Shown here piece after piece: positions 7,811 to 15,793 of a stretch of DNA of 64,000 bases. The notes below the pieces were generated by a model that saw only the letters and a program-made list of their open reading frames with translations, had not been told where the DNA came from and searched no databases. The DNA lies in NCBI RefSeq assembly GCF_004331735.1, contig NZ_SJSO01000006.1, forward strand, positions 186,001 to 250,000. Direction: 5' to 3'. Made by a program: the position numbers and the translations under genes. Position 1 is the first letter of the stretch, and each line of letters starts with the position of its first letter. This DNA is from Pedobacter psychrodurus (lineage in GTDB: Bacteria; Bacteroidota; Bacteroidia; Sphingobacteriales; Sphingobacteriaceae).

Positions 7811-8689
7811 ATGAGTTTCATTTTAAAACCTGTTGATATCGTTGAGAGCATCACTCCCGAAGATTTTAAGAAAAATTATCTGAAAACTAAACGTCCGTTA
7901 GTAATCAAGGGCCTAACCAAAGACTGGCCTGCCAGAGAAAAATGGACGACTGAATATTTAAAGGAAATTGGTGGCGAGCTTGAAGTTCCACTTTACGATA
8001 ACTCTAAAGCAGATCCGTCAAAACCGATTAATGCAGCTACGGCACACATGAAATTTGGTGATTATCTTGACCTAATTAAACGCGAGCCAACTGAACTGCG
8101 TATATTCTTTTTTAACCTGTTTAAAAAAGTACCAAGTTTAATCAATGATGTAAAAATCCCTAAAGATTTAATGGGCGGTTTTATCGAAAGTATGCCAGCT
8201 ATGTTTTTTGGCGGTTCTAACTCGGTAACCTTTTTACATTACGATATCGATTTACCGCATATTTTCCATACACACTTTGGCGGCAGAAAACATATTGTTT
8301 TATTCGATAATAAATGGAAAGATAGATTGTATTGCCTGCCCAATGCAACCTATGCTTTAGAAGATTATGATGTAGCCAACCCTGACTTCGAAAAATTCCC
8401 GGCGTTAAATGGCGTAGAAGGCTACGAAGTTTTCTTAGAACATGGTGATACTTTATTTATGCCAACCGGAATGTGGCACTGGATGAAATATTTGGATGGG
8501 TCATTCTCTTTAAGCTTAAGGGCCTGGGATCAATCAATTACGCGCAAAGTAGCCAGTGTTTGGAGTTTATTTACCCATGGTGCTATAGATAGTTTAATCA
8601 AAATGACTTTCAAAGAAAAATACGCCCACTGGAGAGAGAAAAAAGCAGTTAAAATTGCCGAAAAGGCTCTAGCCAAAGGCAGGCCATAG
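7811..8689 (+). CDS. Cupin_8 / JmjC-like 2-oxoglutarate dioxygenase
   Basis: The 292-residue protein has the cupin_8 fold. The iron triad is H143-x-D145 (FLHYDID) and a distal H223 (TGMWHWMKY), with K/R and Asn residues of the JmjC-like core between (HIVLFDNKW). The N-terminus (RPLVIKGLTKDWPA) is the usual cupin_8 opening. Such enzymes hydroxylate proteins or small molecules using Fe(II) and 2-oxoglutarate; the target is unknown. A broken relative lies 1 kb upstream (6617-6796), indicating past duplication. A terminator follows 25 bases after the stop. Confidence 0.9.
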   Translation: MSFILKPVDIVESITPEDFKKNYLKTKRPLVIKGLTKDWPAREKWTTEYLKEIGGELEVPLYDNSKADPSKPINAATAHMKFGDYLDLIKREPTELRIFFFNLFKKVPSLINDVKIPKDLMGGFIESMPAMFFGGSNSVTFLHYDIDLPHIFHTHFGGRKHIVLFDNKWKDRLYCLPNATYALEDYDVANPDFEKFPALNGVEGYEVFLEHGDTLFMPTGMWHWMKYLDGSFSLSLRAWDQSITRKVASVWSLFTHGAIDSLIKMTFKEKYAHWREKKAVKIAEKALAKGRP

Positions 8690-8713
8690 AAAAGTATTGA
8701 AAAAGTAAAATAC

Positions 8714-8746
8714 AACGGGGCATCGGTTACGATAGTCCCGTTTTTT
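8714..8746 (+). terminator. Terminator after the cupin_8 gene
   Basis: AACGGG pairs with CCCGTT, with an inner ATCG/CGAT stem on a GTTA loop, followed by TTTTTT. It separates the cupin_8 gene from the acetyltransferase. Confidence 0.75.
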
Positions 8747-8793
8747 GTTATTATTGCGTTTAAACACCGAGAATTAAAAATCAGATACCAAAG

Positions 8794-9408
8794 ATGGAAA
8801 ACAATATCCTTAGCGAAAAAGAAAAAATGCTGGCAGGCAAAGCTTATCAGGCTGGCGGTGAAGAACTCTCCAAAGAAAGATTAAAAGCGCGTGAAATTGT
8901 TTTCGAGTTTAATAACCTTGCGCCGAAATTTATCAAACAACGAAAAGAGTTATTAAAAAGGTTATTCGGAAAAACAGAAAGAATGTTTTATGTAGAACCC
9001 CCATTTAGATGCGATTATGGCTACAATATCGAAATCGGAGATAATTTTTATGCAAACTTTAACCTTGTTATTCTGGATTGCGCCAAGGTACGCATTGGTA
9101 ATAATGTTTTTATTGCGCCAAACGTAGCTATTTATACTGCAGGGCACCCTATCCACGCTCATTTACGCGATCAGGAATATGAATGGGCGCAAGAAGTTAC
9201 CATTGGCAACAGTGTTTGGATCGGTGGTAATGTAGTGGTTAACCCAGGCGTTAAAATTGGCTCGAATGTGGTAATCGGATCGGGTAGTGTTGTAACCAGA
9301 GACATTCCGGATAATGTTTTTGCAGCAGGAAATCCGTGTAGGGTAATCCGCCAGTTAACTGATGCAGACAAGGATTATTATTATAAAGATTTTAAGTTAG
9401 GAGAATAA
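8794..9408 (+). CDS. Sugar O-acetyltransferase (Maa/NodL type)
   Basis: The 204-residue protein has the N-terminal Mac domain (EKEKMLAGKAYQAGGEEL) followed by left-handed beta-helix hexapeptide repeats (IGNNVFIAPNVAIYT, IGNSVWIGGNVVVNPGVKIG). The catalytic His is in TAGHPIHA, as in maltose and galactoside acetyltransferases using acetyl-CoA. The acceptor sugar cannot be told. It is a monocistronic cytosolic enzyme gene, convergent with the lipoprotein gene at 9602. Confidence 0.9.
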   Translation: MENNILSEKEKMLAGKAYQAGGEELSKERLKAREIVFEFNNLAPKFIKQRKELLKRLFGKTERMFYVEPPFRCDYGYNIEIGDNFYANFNLVILDCAKVRIGNNVFIAPNVAIYTAGHPIHAHLRDQEYEWAQEVTIGNSVWIGGNVVVNPGVKIGSNVVIGSGSVVTRDIPDNVFAAGNPCRVIRQLTDADKDYYYKDFKLGE

Positions 9409-9428
9409 ATAAAATACAAAATAATCAT

Positions 9429-9498
9429 CATCCCTGTTTGTCACAAAGTGATTCCTATGGAACAATGGGGATGCATGAGAGGGGCGATTTTATCGCCC
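9429..9498. terminator. Two hairpins between convergent genes
   Basis: CATCCC (9429-9434) pairs with GGGATG (9468-9473). A second, stronger hairpin GGGCGAT/ATCGCCC with a TTT loop lies at 9482-9498. There is no long T-run on the plus strand. The position between convergent genes suggests a two-way terminator. Confidence 0.5.
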
Positions 9499-9601
9499 TT
9501 AATAATTCTACTGCATTAAAAAATGCTGATCTCGTTAATACTCGTTACAAACTATGATAATTTAGATTAATTGTTCAACTTTAATTGTTAATAACCTCTC
9601 A

Positions 9602-10144
9602 TTAATTTACTTTAAACGAGCTGATCATCGAATCGAGTAGTTTTTGATGAAGTTTGGCTTCTATCGCTTCGCCACTGAATATAAAAGAATAGGTTTTACC
9701 TTTTAATTTAAAAAGAGTAATGCTTCCGATATTTCTATCCGCAATGACTGAGGTTTCGAAACCCGCCCTAAGCACCTCTTTATTTCCAATTTTAACATTG
9801 CGAGCGGTATCGAGCAATCCAAAAGCTATCTTTCGTTGCTGATAGCTATTTCTGCAAGAACGAATGGTTGTTTCAAGAAATGAGTTTAGATTAAGGTCTT
9901 CATTAATTTGCGTCAAAATCAAAAAAGCATCCTTGCTTAAGGGCTCATCATTTTCCACGGAGATCAGGCGGGTACCTTTTGCTCCTTCAACCGCCTTATC
10001 TTTTTTTACCTTCCAATATTTGTTGGGCAACAGGAAACTCAATCCATTTTTATGATAAACTACAGGTTGATCATTACGGTTTGAAGCGTAATTGCAAGAA
10101 GCAAACAGCAATAAAGAAAAAATAATTACAAATATATTTTTCAC
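9602..10144 (-). CDS. Hypothetical lipoprotein
   Basis: The 180-residue protein has a lipoprotein signal with lipobox LFASC (Cys about residue 17). The mature part (YHKNGLSFLLPNKYWKVKKD, later TLFKLKGKTYSFIFSG and LLDSMISSFKVN) looks like a PsbP/DUF1795-type mixed alpha/beta fold, but I do not recognise the family with confidence. The Cys followed by Asn would favour outer-membrane export in Bacteroidota. It lies 21 bases from the upstream DUF4440-like gene on the same strand, so co-transcription is likely. Confidence 0.75.
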   Translation of the reverse strand: MKNIFVIIFSLLLFASCNYASNRNDQPVVYHKNGLSFLLPNKYWKVKKDKAVEGAKGTRLISVENDEPLSKDAFLILTQINEDLNLNSFLETTIRSCRNSYQQRKIAFGLLDTARNVKIGNKEVLRAGFETSVIADRNIGSITLFKLKGKTYSFIFSGEAIEAKLHQKLLDSMISSFKVN

Positions 10145-10165
10145 GTTTGATTTATAAATTATCGC

Positions 10166-10591
10166 TTATGAACTATGATCAGCAACTACTTTCCATTCGC
10201 CCTTAATTTTTTTAATTAACAAGGTAAAATATCCTTTAAGTTCATCCTTTTCGCGTTTAACATTCCAGCTGCCCAATACAAAAACTAAATCAGGCTTTAA
10301 AAAATCAACCTTTTTTATGCCGAACACCAAAAAACCCATTGCCGATTTATCTGGATAGCCTTTTTTATAATTATCCAGCGTTTTTTGCCAGCCATAAGTT
10401 GGTCCGTTTTTACCTACAAAAAGTAAACTATCCGATTTTTCATAACCTTGCATAAAGGCTTCAACATCGCCTTTGTTCCAATCTGCGCGTTGCTTTTCGA
10501 GTAAATTAAGTATGGCTTGTTTATCTTTCGCATTTTGAGCAAAAGCGCTAAAGGAAGCTAAAAACAATGCAATTACAAGTATTTTTTTCAT
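10166..10591 (-). CDS. Secreted DUF4440 / SnoaL-like (NTF2 fold) protein
   Basis: This 141-residue protein has a signal peptide (about residues 1-18, ending SAFAQ) and one NTF2-like domain. The family pattern is visible in QAILNLLEKQRADWNKGDVE at the start and GEWKVVADHSS at the end. These are small secreted cone-shaped domains of diverse, mostly unknown function. The gene leads a likely two-gene unit with the lipoprotein at 9602 and is divergent from the PfkB kinase. Confidence 0.85.
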   Translation of the reverse strand: MKKILVIALFLASFSAFAQNAKDKQAILNLLEKQRADWNKGDVEAFMQGYEKSDSLLFVGKNGPTYGWQKTLDNYKKGYPDKSAMGFLVFGIKKVDFLKPDLVFVLGSWNVKREKDELKGYFTLLIKKIKGEWKVVADHSS

Positions 10592-10684
10592 GGTTATTTG
10601 AGTTGAGGTAAAAATTAAAGATATGAAACAAATTATTTTGTTCCATGAGTAAAAATTCTTTATTTACATATCTATAAATGTGCT

Positions 10685-11566
10685 ATGCAAAATAAAGTAA
10701 TTACAATTGGCGAAATACTTTGGGATGTTTTCCCAGAAGGTAAAAAAGCTGGCGGCTCAAGTATGAACGTTGCGCTTAATTTACACAAACAAAGTATAGC
10801 TAGCAGTTTTATCAGTGCTATTGGTGATGATGAGAATGGCAGGGAGTTACTGAGCTTTCTAGCCAGCAATCATTTTGCTACTGATTTGATTCAAGTAAAT
10901 ACCGAATTACCAACCAGCACGGTTGTGGTGCAGTTGGACGACAACCATCAAGCCACTTATACCATTAAACAGCCTGTGGCATGGGATGACCTCAAAATTA
11001 CCGATGAAAACATAGCCGCTGTAAAACAAGCAGATGCTTTGGTGTATTGCAGCTTAACCTGCAGAGCGGAACAATCTAAAAAAACCATTCTTGCACTTTT
11101 AGAAAATGCCAAGACAAAAATATTCGACATTAACCTCCGCGCTCCTTTTTACAGCAAAGAATTAATCGGCGAGCTTTTAGCAAAAGCCGATATTTTAAAA
11201 ATAAACGAGGATGAAATTGCATGGGTTAAAGAATCTTTTGGTTTAACCGGCAATACCGATGAGCAGCTTTTAAAACAGCTTTCCAGCCAGTTTGGCATTG
11301 AAATGATCTGCCTCACACTTGGTGATAAAGGCGCCTGTGTTTTAAAAGATGGCAAACTGTTTAAACATGCAGGTTATAAAGTACAGGTAGCCGATACGGT
11401 TGGTGCTGGCGATGCTTTTTTAGCCACATTTATTGCTTGTTATTTACAAGGTTACCCCGTAGAAACTACATTAGATAATGCCTGTAAAGTTGGGGCCTTT
11501 GTAGCCTCGCAAGCTGGTGCAAACCCTAATTATAATAAAAAGATTTATCATATGGCGTTGGGATAA
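10685..11566 (+). CDS. PfkB-family carbohydrate kinase (fructokinase-like)
   Basis: The 293-residue cytosolic kinase shows both PfkB signatures: the N-terminal GGSSMNVALNLHKQ (near residue 23) and the C-terminal DTVGAGDAF (near residue 240), whose Asp is the catalytic base. The opening (ITIGEILWDVFPEGKKAGG) is typical of fructokinases in this group, so fructose is a reasonable guess for the substrate, but ribose or an aminosugar cannot be excluded. It is a single gene followed by repeat-rich DNA. Confidence 0.9.
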   Translation: MQNKVITIGEILWDVFPEGKKAGGSSMNVALNLHKQSIASSFISAIGDDENGRELLSFLASNHFATDLIQVNTELPTSTVVVQLDDNHQATYTIKQPVAWDDLKITDENIAAVKQADALVYCSLTCRAEQSKKTILALLENAKTKIFDINLRAPFYSKELIGELLAKADILKINEDEIAWVKESFGLTGNTDEQLLKQLSSQFGIEMICLTLGDKGACVLKDGKLFKHAGYKVQVADTVGAGDAFLATFIACYLQGYPVETTLDNACKVGAFVASQAGANPNYNKKIYHMALG

Positions 11567-11573
11567 TTATCCC

Positions 11574-11655
11574 AGACCTTATAGGTTTTAAAACGGCTCA
11601 GCCCTCAACGAGGCCTTTAAAAACAAAACAGACTCCGAGTTAAACCTATATGGTC
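11574..11655. repeat. Interrupted palindrome, AGACCT/AGGTCT family
   Basis: AGACCTTATAGGTTT and AAACCTATATGGTCT are near-complementary ends separated by about 53 bases. The intact relatives at 35859, 38276 and 57149 have only one base between the arms, so this copy appears interrupted or expanded at its TTTTAAAA centre. Confidence 0.55.
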
Positions 11656-11676
11656 TATGTTAGAATGGTGGGTTTT

Positions 11677-11841
11677 GCGTTAGGGATTGTAAGGGTTCAG
11701 TACCAATTAAGCATCTGTTTTTATTTAATTACGGTATGCTTGCTTGTTTCACAGGTCTTCATCGGTACCGGAGCGAAGCGCAGCCCTGAAAAGCCCGCCC
11801 CTTTCCCGATTCATCGGGATTAGGGTAACGCCCAAATTAAT
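11677..11841 (+). repeat. Interspersed element, copy A
   Basis: The element starts GCGTTAGGGATTG, contains ATCGGTACCGGAGCG and AGCGCAGCCCTGAAAAGCCC, and ends GGGTAACGCCCAAATTAAT. The reverse complement of 38141-38246 has the same order of segments. Copy A carries about 50 extra bases between AGTACC and ATCGGTACC. The ends GCGTTAGGG and GGGTAACGC are imperfect inverted repeats, as in small non-autonomous mobile elements. Confidence 0.75.
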
Positions 11842-11992
11842 TGGCAGTTCACAGTTTGCAATTCGTAATTTACAATTTGCTTTTCGCTTTGGTCTTTCAG
11901 CTTTTACCTTTTCGCTCCTTTCAAATATGACACCACGCTTAAATTAATGCAAAGCGAAACTTTTATCTTCGATAAATCGTTAATACAAGCAC

Positions 11993-13090
11993 ATGAGAGG
12001 TTTTCGTTTTTCTGATTATAAACCTGGCGATGCGCCAAAGGGTGGGTTTGATGAGTTGTTGAAATTATTTAGCGAACTGCTGAATTATACAGCTGGAGAT
12101 GCCGCAGAGGCTTTAAGTTGGCTGAACGAGCTCGATAAGCAATATAAATTAACCAATAACGATTATGGTATTGGTAATTTTATTGACGACCTGAAAGACA
12201 AAGGTTATCTTACGGAAGACAATCAATCTGGAGAATTCAAAATTACAGCCAAAACCGAACAGACCATCCGCAAATCGGCCCTTGATGAAATTTTCGGGAA
12301 ACTAAAAAAATCAGGACGGGGAAATCACAATAGCAATCAATCAGGCGTTGGTGAAGAGAAAAATGCCGATAGACGTGAATACAGTTTTGGTGATAGCTTA
12401 GATCAGATTGATATGACGGCTTCTATCCACAATGCACAGATTAACCATGGTATCGGCGATTTCACTTTAACCGACCGCGATCTGGAAGTAGAAGAAAAGG
12501 ATTTTAAAACGTTAACTTCTACGGTATTGATGATTGATATTTCGCATTCGATGATCCTATATGGTGAAGACCGGATTACCCCGGCAAAAAAAGTAGCCAT
12601 GGCTTTGGCCGAACTGATTAAAACGAAATACCCTAAAGATACTTTAGATATTGTGGTTTTTGGAAATGATGCCTGGCCAATTTGCGTGAAAGACCTACCT
12701 TATTTACAGGTTGGCCCTTACCATACCAATACCTATGCAGGCTTAGAATTGGCTGCAGATCTACTCCGCCGCAGGAAAACGCATAATAAGCAGATTTTCA
12801 TGATTACCGACGGAAAACCAACCTGCTTAAAAGAAAATGGCAAATACTATAAAAACAGTATGGGTTTGGATAGGAAGGTAATTAATAAAACCTTAAATAT
12901 GGCTGCGCAATGTAAGCGGCTGAAGATCCCGATTACTACATTTATGATTGCCAAAGACCCTTATCTGCAACAGTTTGTGCGCCAGTTTACCGAAATTAAT
13001 GGCGGCAGGGCTTTTTATAGCTCATTAAACGGTTTGGGCGAATACATTTTTGAAGATTACATTAAGAATAGGCGTAAGACTGTTAAATAG
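11993..13090 (+). CDS. VWA-domain protein, partner of a MoxR-type ATPase
   Basis: This 365-residue protein has a helical N-terminal part (residues 1-150) and a von Willebrand A domain with a complete MIDAS motif DISHS at D182-S186, a downstream Thr in HTNTYAGLEL and ITDGKPT. It has no signal peptide. Proteins of this type work with MoxR/ChlI-like AAA ATPases as cytosolic chaperone or metal-insertion pairs. The candidate ATPase is two genes downstream at 13498. A GTC-repeat begins right after the stop codon. Confidence 0.9.
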   Translation: MRGFRFSDYKPGDAPKGGFDELLKLFSELLNYTAGDAAEALSWLNELDKQYKLTNNDYGIGNFIDDLKDKGYLTEDNQSGEFKITAKTEQTIRKSALDEIFGKLKKSGRGNHNSNQSGVGEEKNADRREYSFGDSLDQIDMTASIHNAQINHGIGDFTLTDRDLEVEEKDFKTLTSTVLMIDISHSMILYGEDRITPAKKVAMALAELIKTKYPKDTLDIVVFGNDAWPICVKDLPYLQVGPYHTNTYAGLELAADLLRRRKTHNKQIFMITDGKPTCLKENGKYYKNSMGLDRKVINKTLNMAAQCKRLKIPITTFMIAKDPYLQQFVRQFTEINGGRAFYSSLNGLGEYIFEDYIKNRRKTVK

Positions 13091-13125
13091 TCGGGAGTCC
13101 GAAGTCTTTAGTCCGGAGTCGAGAG
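13091..13125 (+). repeat. GTC-repeat, copy A, directly after the VWA stop
   Basis: The core GAAGTCTTTAGTCCGGAGTC is shared with copies at 41436-41468 (plus strand) and 24893-24925 (minus strand). The unit is a 7-10 base periodic string of AGTC words. In all three places it starts at a stop codon and runs in the direction of that gene. Confidence 0.7.
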
Positions 13126-13182
13126 ATATAATGCTTAAATAGAAAATTTACACCTTAAGGAGAACTTCAAACTAAGATTAAA

Positions 13183-13476
13183 ATGGCTAAACGTACAAAT
13201 AGATATAAGTTAACATTAGAAGAAATATCTTTAGCAAGAGAAGAAGACCTCAGCAATGCGCCTTTAACACTTGAATTTGATAATCACGACAATATATTTA
13301 ACATTATAAATGCCATTAAAAGCAAAAACATTTTTGATGATGAAAATCAGAGTACTGAGTTTGCCATTGGTTTGAAAATGTTTACCGAAATAATTTTAAA
13401 AAACAGAGACCAAGAACTTTTCAAAGAACTTCAATCTGCAATTGGTGAGTTTATGAAAAAATTGAAGAGTAAATAA
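13183..13476 (+). CDS. DUF3861 family protein
   Basis: This 97-residue protein matches DUF3861: the opening NRYKLTLEEI, the central LEFDNHDNIFNIINAIKSK and the closing IGEFMKKLKSK are the family's conserved parts. The function is unknown. It is acidic and likely cytosolic. It lies between the VWA protein and its AAA partner, 21 bases before the latter, suggesting it is transcribed with the ATPase. Confidence 0.85.
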   Translation: MAKRTNRYKLTLEEISLAREEDLSNAPLTLEFDNHDNIFNIINAIKSKNIFDDENQSTEFAIGLKMFTEIILKNRDQELFKELQSAIGEFMKKLKSK

Positions 13477-13497
13477 CGAATAGTATACATTCCATAT

Positions 13498-14985
13498 ATG
13501 CAAAATACAACATTAGGCCAATTAAAGGCTACAAATTATACATCAAGAAGCGTTAAAGAAGAACTTAGGGAAAATCTGATTAAAGTTCTCCGGGATAAAA
13601 AAACCGAATTTGAAGGTATTATCGGTTATGATGAAACGGTGATTCCTGAATTGCAAACAGCCATTTTATCGCGCCACAATATTTTACTATTGGGATTACG
13701 CGGGCAGGCAAAAACGCGTATTGCGCGTTTAATGGTAAACCTATTGGATGAGTATGTGCCATATGTTGCCGGAAGTGAAATCTTCGATGATCCATTGAAC
13801 CCGATATCATGGTATGCGAAAAACGAAATTGCCATAAAAGGTGATGATACTGAAATTGCCTGGTTGCACCGCAGTGAAAGGTATACAGAGAAACTGGCCA
13901 CACCTGATGTTACCGTTGCGGATTTAATTGGCGATGTTGACCCTATTAAAGCCGCTACATTGAAATTAACGTATAATGATGAGCGTGTAATCCACTTTGG
14001 TTTAATTCCTCGTGCACACCGCAGTATTTTCGTGATTAATGAGCTTCCTGATCTACAGGCACGTATACAGGTGGCATTATTTAACATGTTGCAGGAAAAA
14101 GATATCCAGATCCGAGGTTTTAAACTGCGTTTACCGTTGGATGTCCAGTTTGTATTTACCGCAAACCCTGAAGATTATACGAATCGTGGAAGTATTGTTA
14201 CGCCTTTGAAGGATAGGATTGAAAGTCAGATTTTGACCCACTATCCTAAAACCATCGAAATTTCGCGCAAAATTACTTTTCAGGAGGCAAAATTAACGGC
14301 TGATCAAAAAGCGAATATTGAGGCTGATGGCTTGGTGAAGGATTTGATCGAGCAGATTGCTTTTGAGGCACGTAAAAGTGAATATATCGATCAAAAATCG
14401 GGTGTTTCAGCAAGATTGACGATTTCTGCTTATGAAAATCTAATCAGCACTGCCGAAAGAAGAATGCTGATTGCTGGCGAGAAAAATACTTTTATCCGTT
14501 TATCCGATCTTGCAGGAATTATCCCGGCAATAACCGGGAAAATAGAACTGGTTTACGAAGGCGAACTAGAGGGGCCGGCACATGTAGCTACTACCTTAAT
14601 CGGCAAAGCAGTTAAAACTTTGTTTGCACGTTACTTCCCTGATCCAGAAAAAGCGAAGAAAAGCAAAACTGCCAATCCTTATAGCGAAGTAACCGAATGG
14701 TTTACCGAAGGTAATAATGTTGATGTTACCGACGCTTTAAGCAATGCACAGTATAAAAAAGCATTGATGCTGGTACCAAATTTATACGATCTGGTAAAGA
14801 AGTTTCATCCTAAATTAAGCGAAAACCAGACTTTGCTTTTAATGGAATTCGTGCTGCATGGTTTAGCCGAATACTCTCAGTTGAGCAAAAACTTTTTAAA
14901 TGGCGGCTTCGGTTTCTCTGATATGTTTGGCAGTTTATTTAATGCCGAATTTGATGAAGAAGAAGATGAAGACGATTTCAGATAA
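13498..14985 (+). CDS. MoxR/ChlI-type AAA+ ATPase
   Basis: The 495-residue protein has a Walker A motif GLRGQAKT at residues 66-73, a sensor-1-like FVFTANPEDYTNRGS, and LKDRIESQI with the arginine-finger region typical of magnesium-chelatase I-like ATPases. The Walker B segment reads IFVINELPDL, where Asn replaces the usual Asp. Such ATPases remodel proteins together with VWA partners, here the gene at 11993. The C-terminus is very acidic (FDEEEDEDDFR). The following ATPase gene starts six bases after this stop, so the genes are probably one operon. Confidence 0.88.
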   Translation: MQNTTLGQLKATNYTSRSVKEELRENLIKVLRDKKTEFEGIIGYDETVIPELQTAILSRHNILLLGLRGQAKTRIARLMVNLLDEYVPYVAGSEIFDDPLNPISWYAKNEIAIKGDDTEIAWLHRSERYTEKLATPDVTVADLIGDVDPIKAATLKLTYNDERVIHFGLIPRAHRSIFVINELPDLQARIQVALFNMLQEKDIQIRGFKLRLPLDVQFVFTANPEDYTNRGSIVTPLKDRIESQILTHYPKTIEISRKITFQEAKLTADQKANIEADGLVKDLIEQIAFEARKSEYIDQKSGVSARLTISAYENLISTAERRMLIAGEKNTFIRLSDLAGIIPAITGKIELVYEGELEGPAHVATTLIGKAVKTLFARYFPDPEKAKKSKTANPYSEVTEWFTEGNNVDVTDALSNAQYKKALMLVPNLYDLVKKFHPKLSENQTLLLMEFVLHGLAEYSQLSKNFLNGGFGFSDMFGSLFNAEFDEEEDEDDFR

Positions 14986-14991
14986 GAATTA

Positions 14992-15738
14992 ATGGAGTTT
15001 AACGGATATCTTTTATCGCTCAGGTTAAAGCAAGAGAACCTTCCTAATGGATATCCGTTTAATATTCCATGCTTAAAATCTTTTGAAAAGTTAGACTTCC
15101 ATCCTAACGTTACATTTTTTACTGGCGAAAACGGGGTTGGAAAATCGACCCTGATTGAAGCTCTAGCCGTTTATCTTGGTTTCAATGCAGAGGGCGGGGG
15201 TAAGAATTTCAACTTTAGAAGCGCAGAAACTCATTCTAACCTTCATAATTTTTTAACGATATCGAAAAGTTTTAGAAAACCAAGAGATGGTTATTTCCTT
15301 AGAGGAGAGAGTTTTTACAATGTTGCCAGCGAGATTGATAAGCTAGATGAAGAGCCTGGTGCGCCAAAAATTATAAATTCTTATGGAGGGCTATCCCTAC
15401 ACGAACAATCTCACGGACAATCTTTTTGGGCGTTATTTATGAACCGTTTTAGTGGTAACGGTATTTATATACTTGATGAACCTGAATCGGCGCTTTCTGC
15501 TACGAAACAAATCGCAATGTTATCCAAAATCAATAATTTGGTGGACAAAAATGCCCAATTCATCATCGCTACGCACTCCCCAATTTTATTATCCTATCCT
15601 AACGCCTGGATATACGAAATGACTGAAAACAAAATAGTCAAAGTTAAATATGAGGAATCGGAAGTTTATAGGGTTTACAAAGCCTTTTTAGACCATCCTC
15701 AACGAATAATAGATAATATATTTACTTCAAATACTTAA
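14992..15738 (+). CDS. ABC-type predicted ATPase (COG3910-like)
   Basis: This 248-residue protein has Walker A GENGVGKS at residues 45-52, a signature-like SHGQSF, Walker B YILDEPESAL and an H-loop THSPILL. This is the compact RecF/SMC-like ATPase group COG3910, with no membrane part. The role is unknown; relatives occur singly or in defence-type contexts. It starts six bases after the MoxR-type gene, so both are likely translated from one mRNA. Whether it belongs functionally to the VWA-MoxR pair is uncertain. Confidence 0.87.
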   Translation: MEFNGYLLSLRLKQENLPNGYPFNIPCLKSFEKLDFHPNVTFFTGENGVGKSTLIEALAVYLGFNAEGGGKNFNFRSAETHSNLHNFLTISKSFRKPRDGYFLRGESFYNVASEIDKLDEEPGAPKIINSYGGLSLHEQSHGQSFWALFMNRFSGNGIYILDEPESALSATKQIAMLSKINNLVDKNAQFIIATHSPILLSYPNAWIYEMTENKIVKVKYEESEVYRVYKAFLDHPQRIIDNIFTSNT

Positions 15739-15793
15739 TTTAGACGGATTAAATCCGTTTTATCTTAACACTTAAATTGAATAACCCGATCGT

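Larger units (their letters stand above)
11567..11992. other. Repeat-rich gap of 426 bases
   Basis: No gene is supported; a short frame at 11744-11947 runs through the repeat and is rejected. The gap holds a broken AGACCT...AGGTCT-type palindrome (11574-11655), an element that recurs inverted at 38141-38246 (11677-11841), and AT-rich DNA before the VWA gene. Confidence 0.7.

Noticed and set aside
11744..11947. 67-codon frame in the repeat region
   Set aside because: It translates the interspersed element and its flank; no similarity to proteins.
13626..14087. 153-codon frame antisense to the MoxR-type ATPase gene
   Set aside because: Shadow of the conserved AAA core on the other strand.
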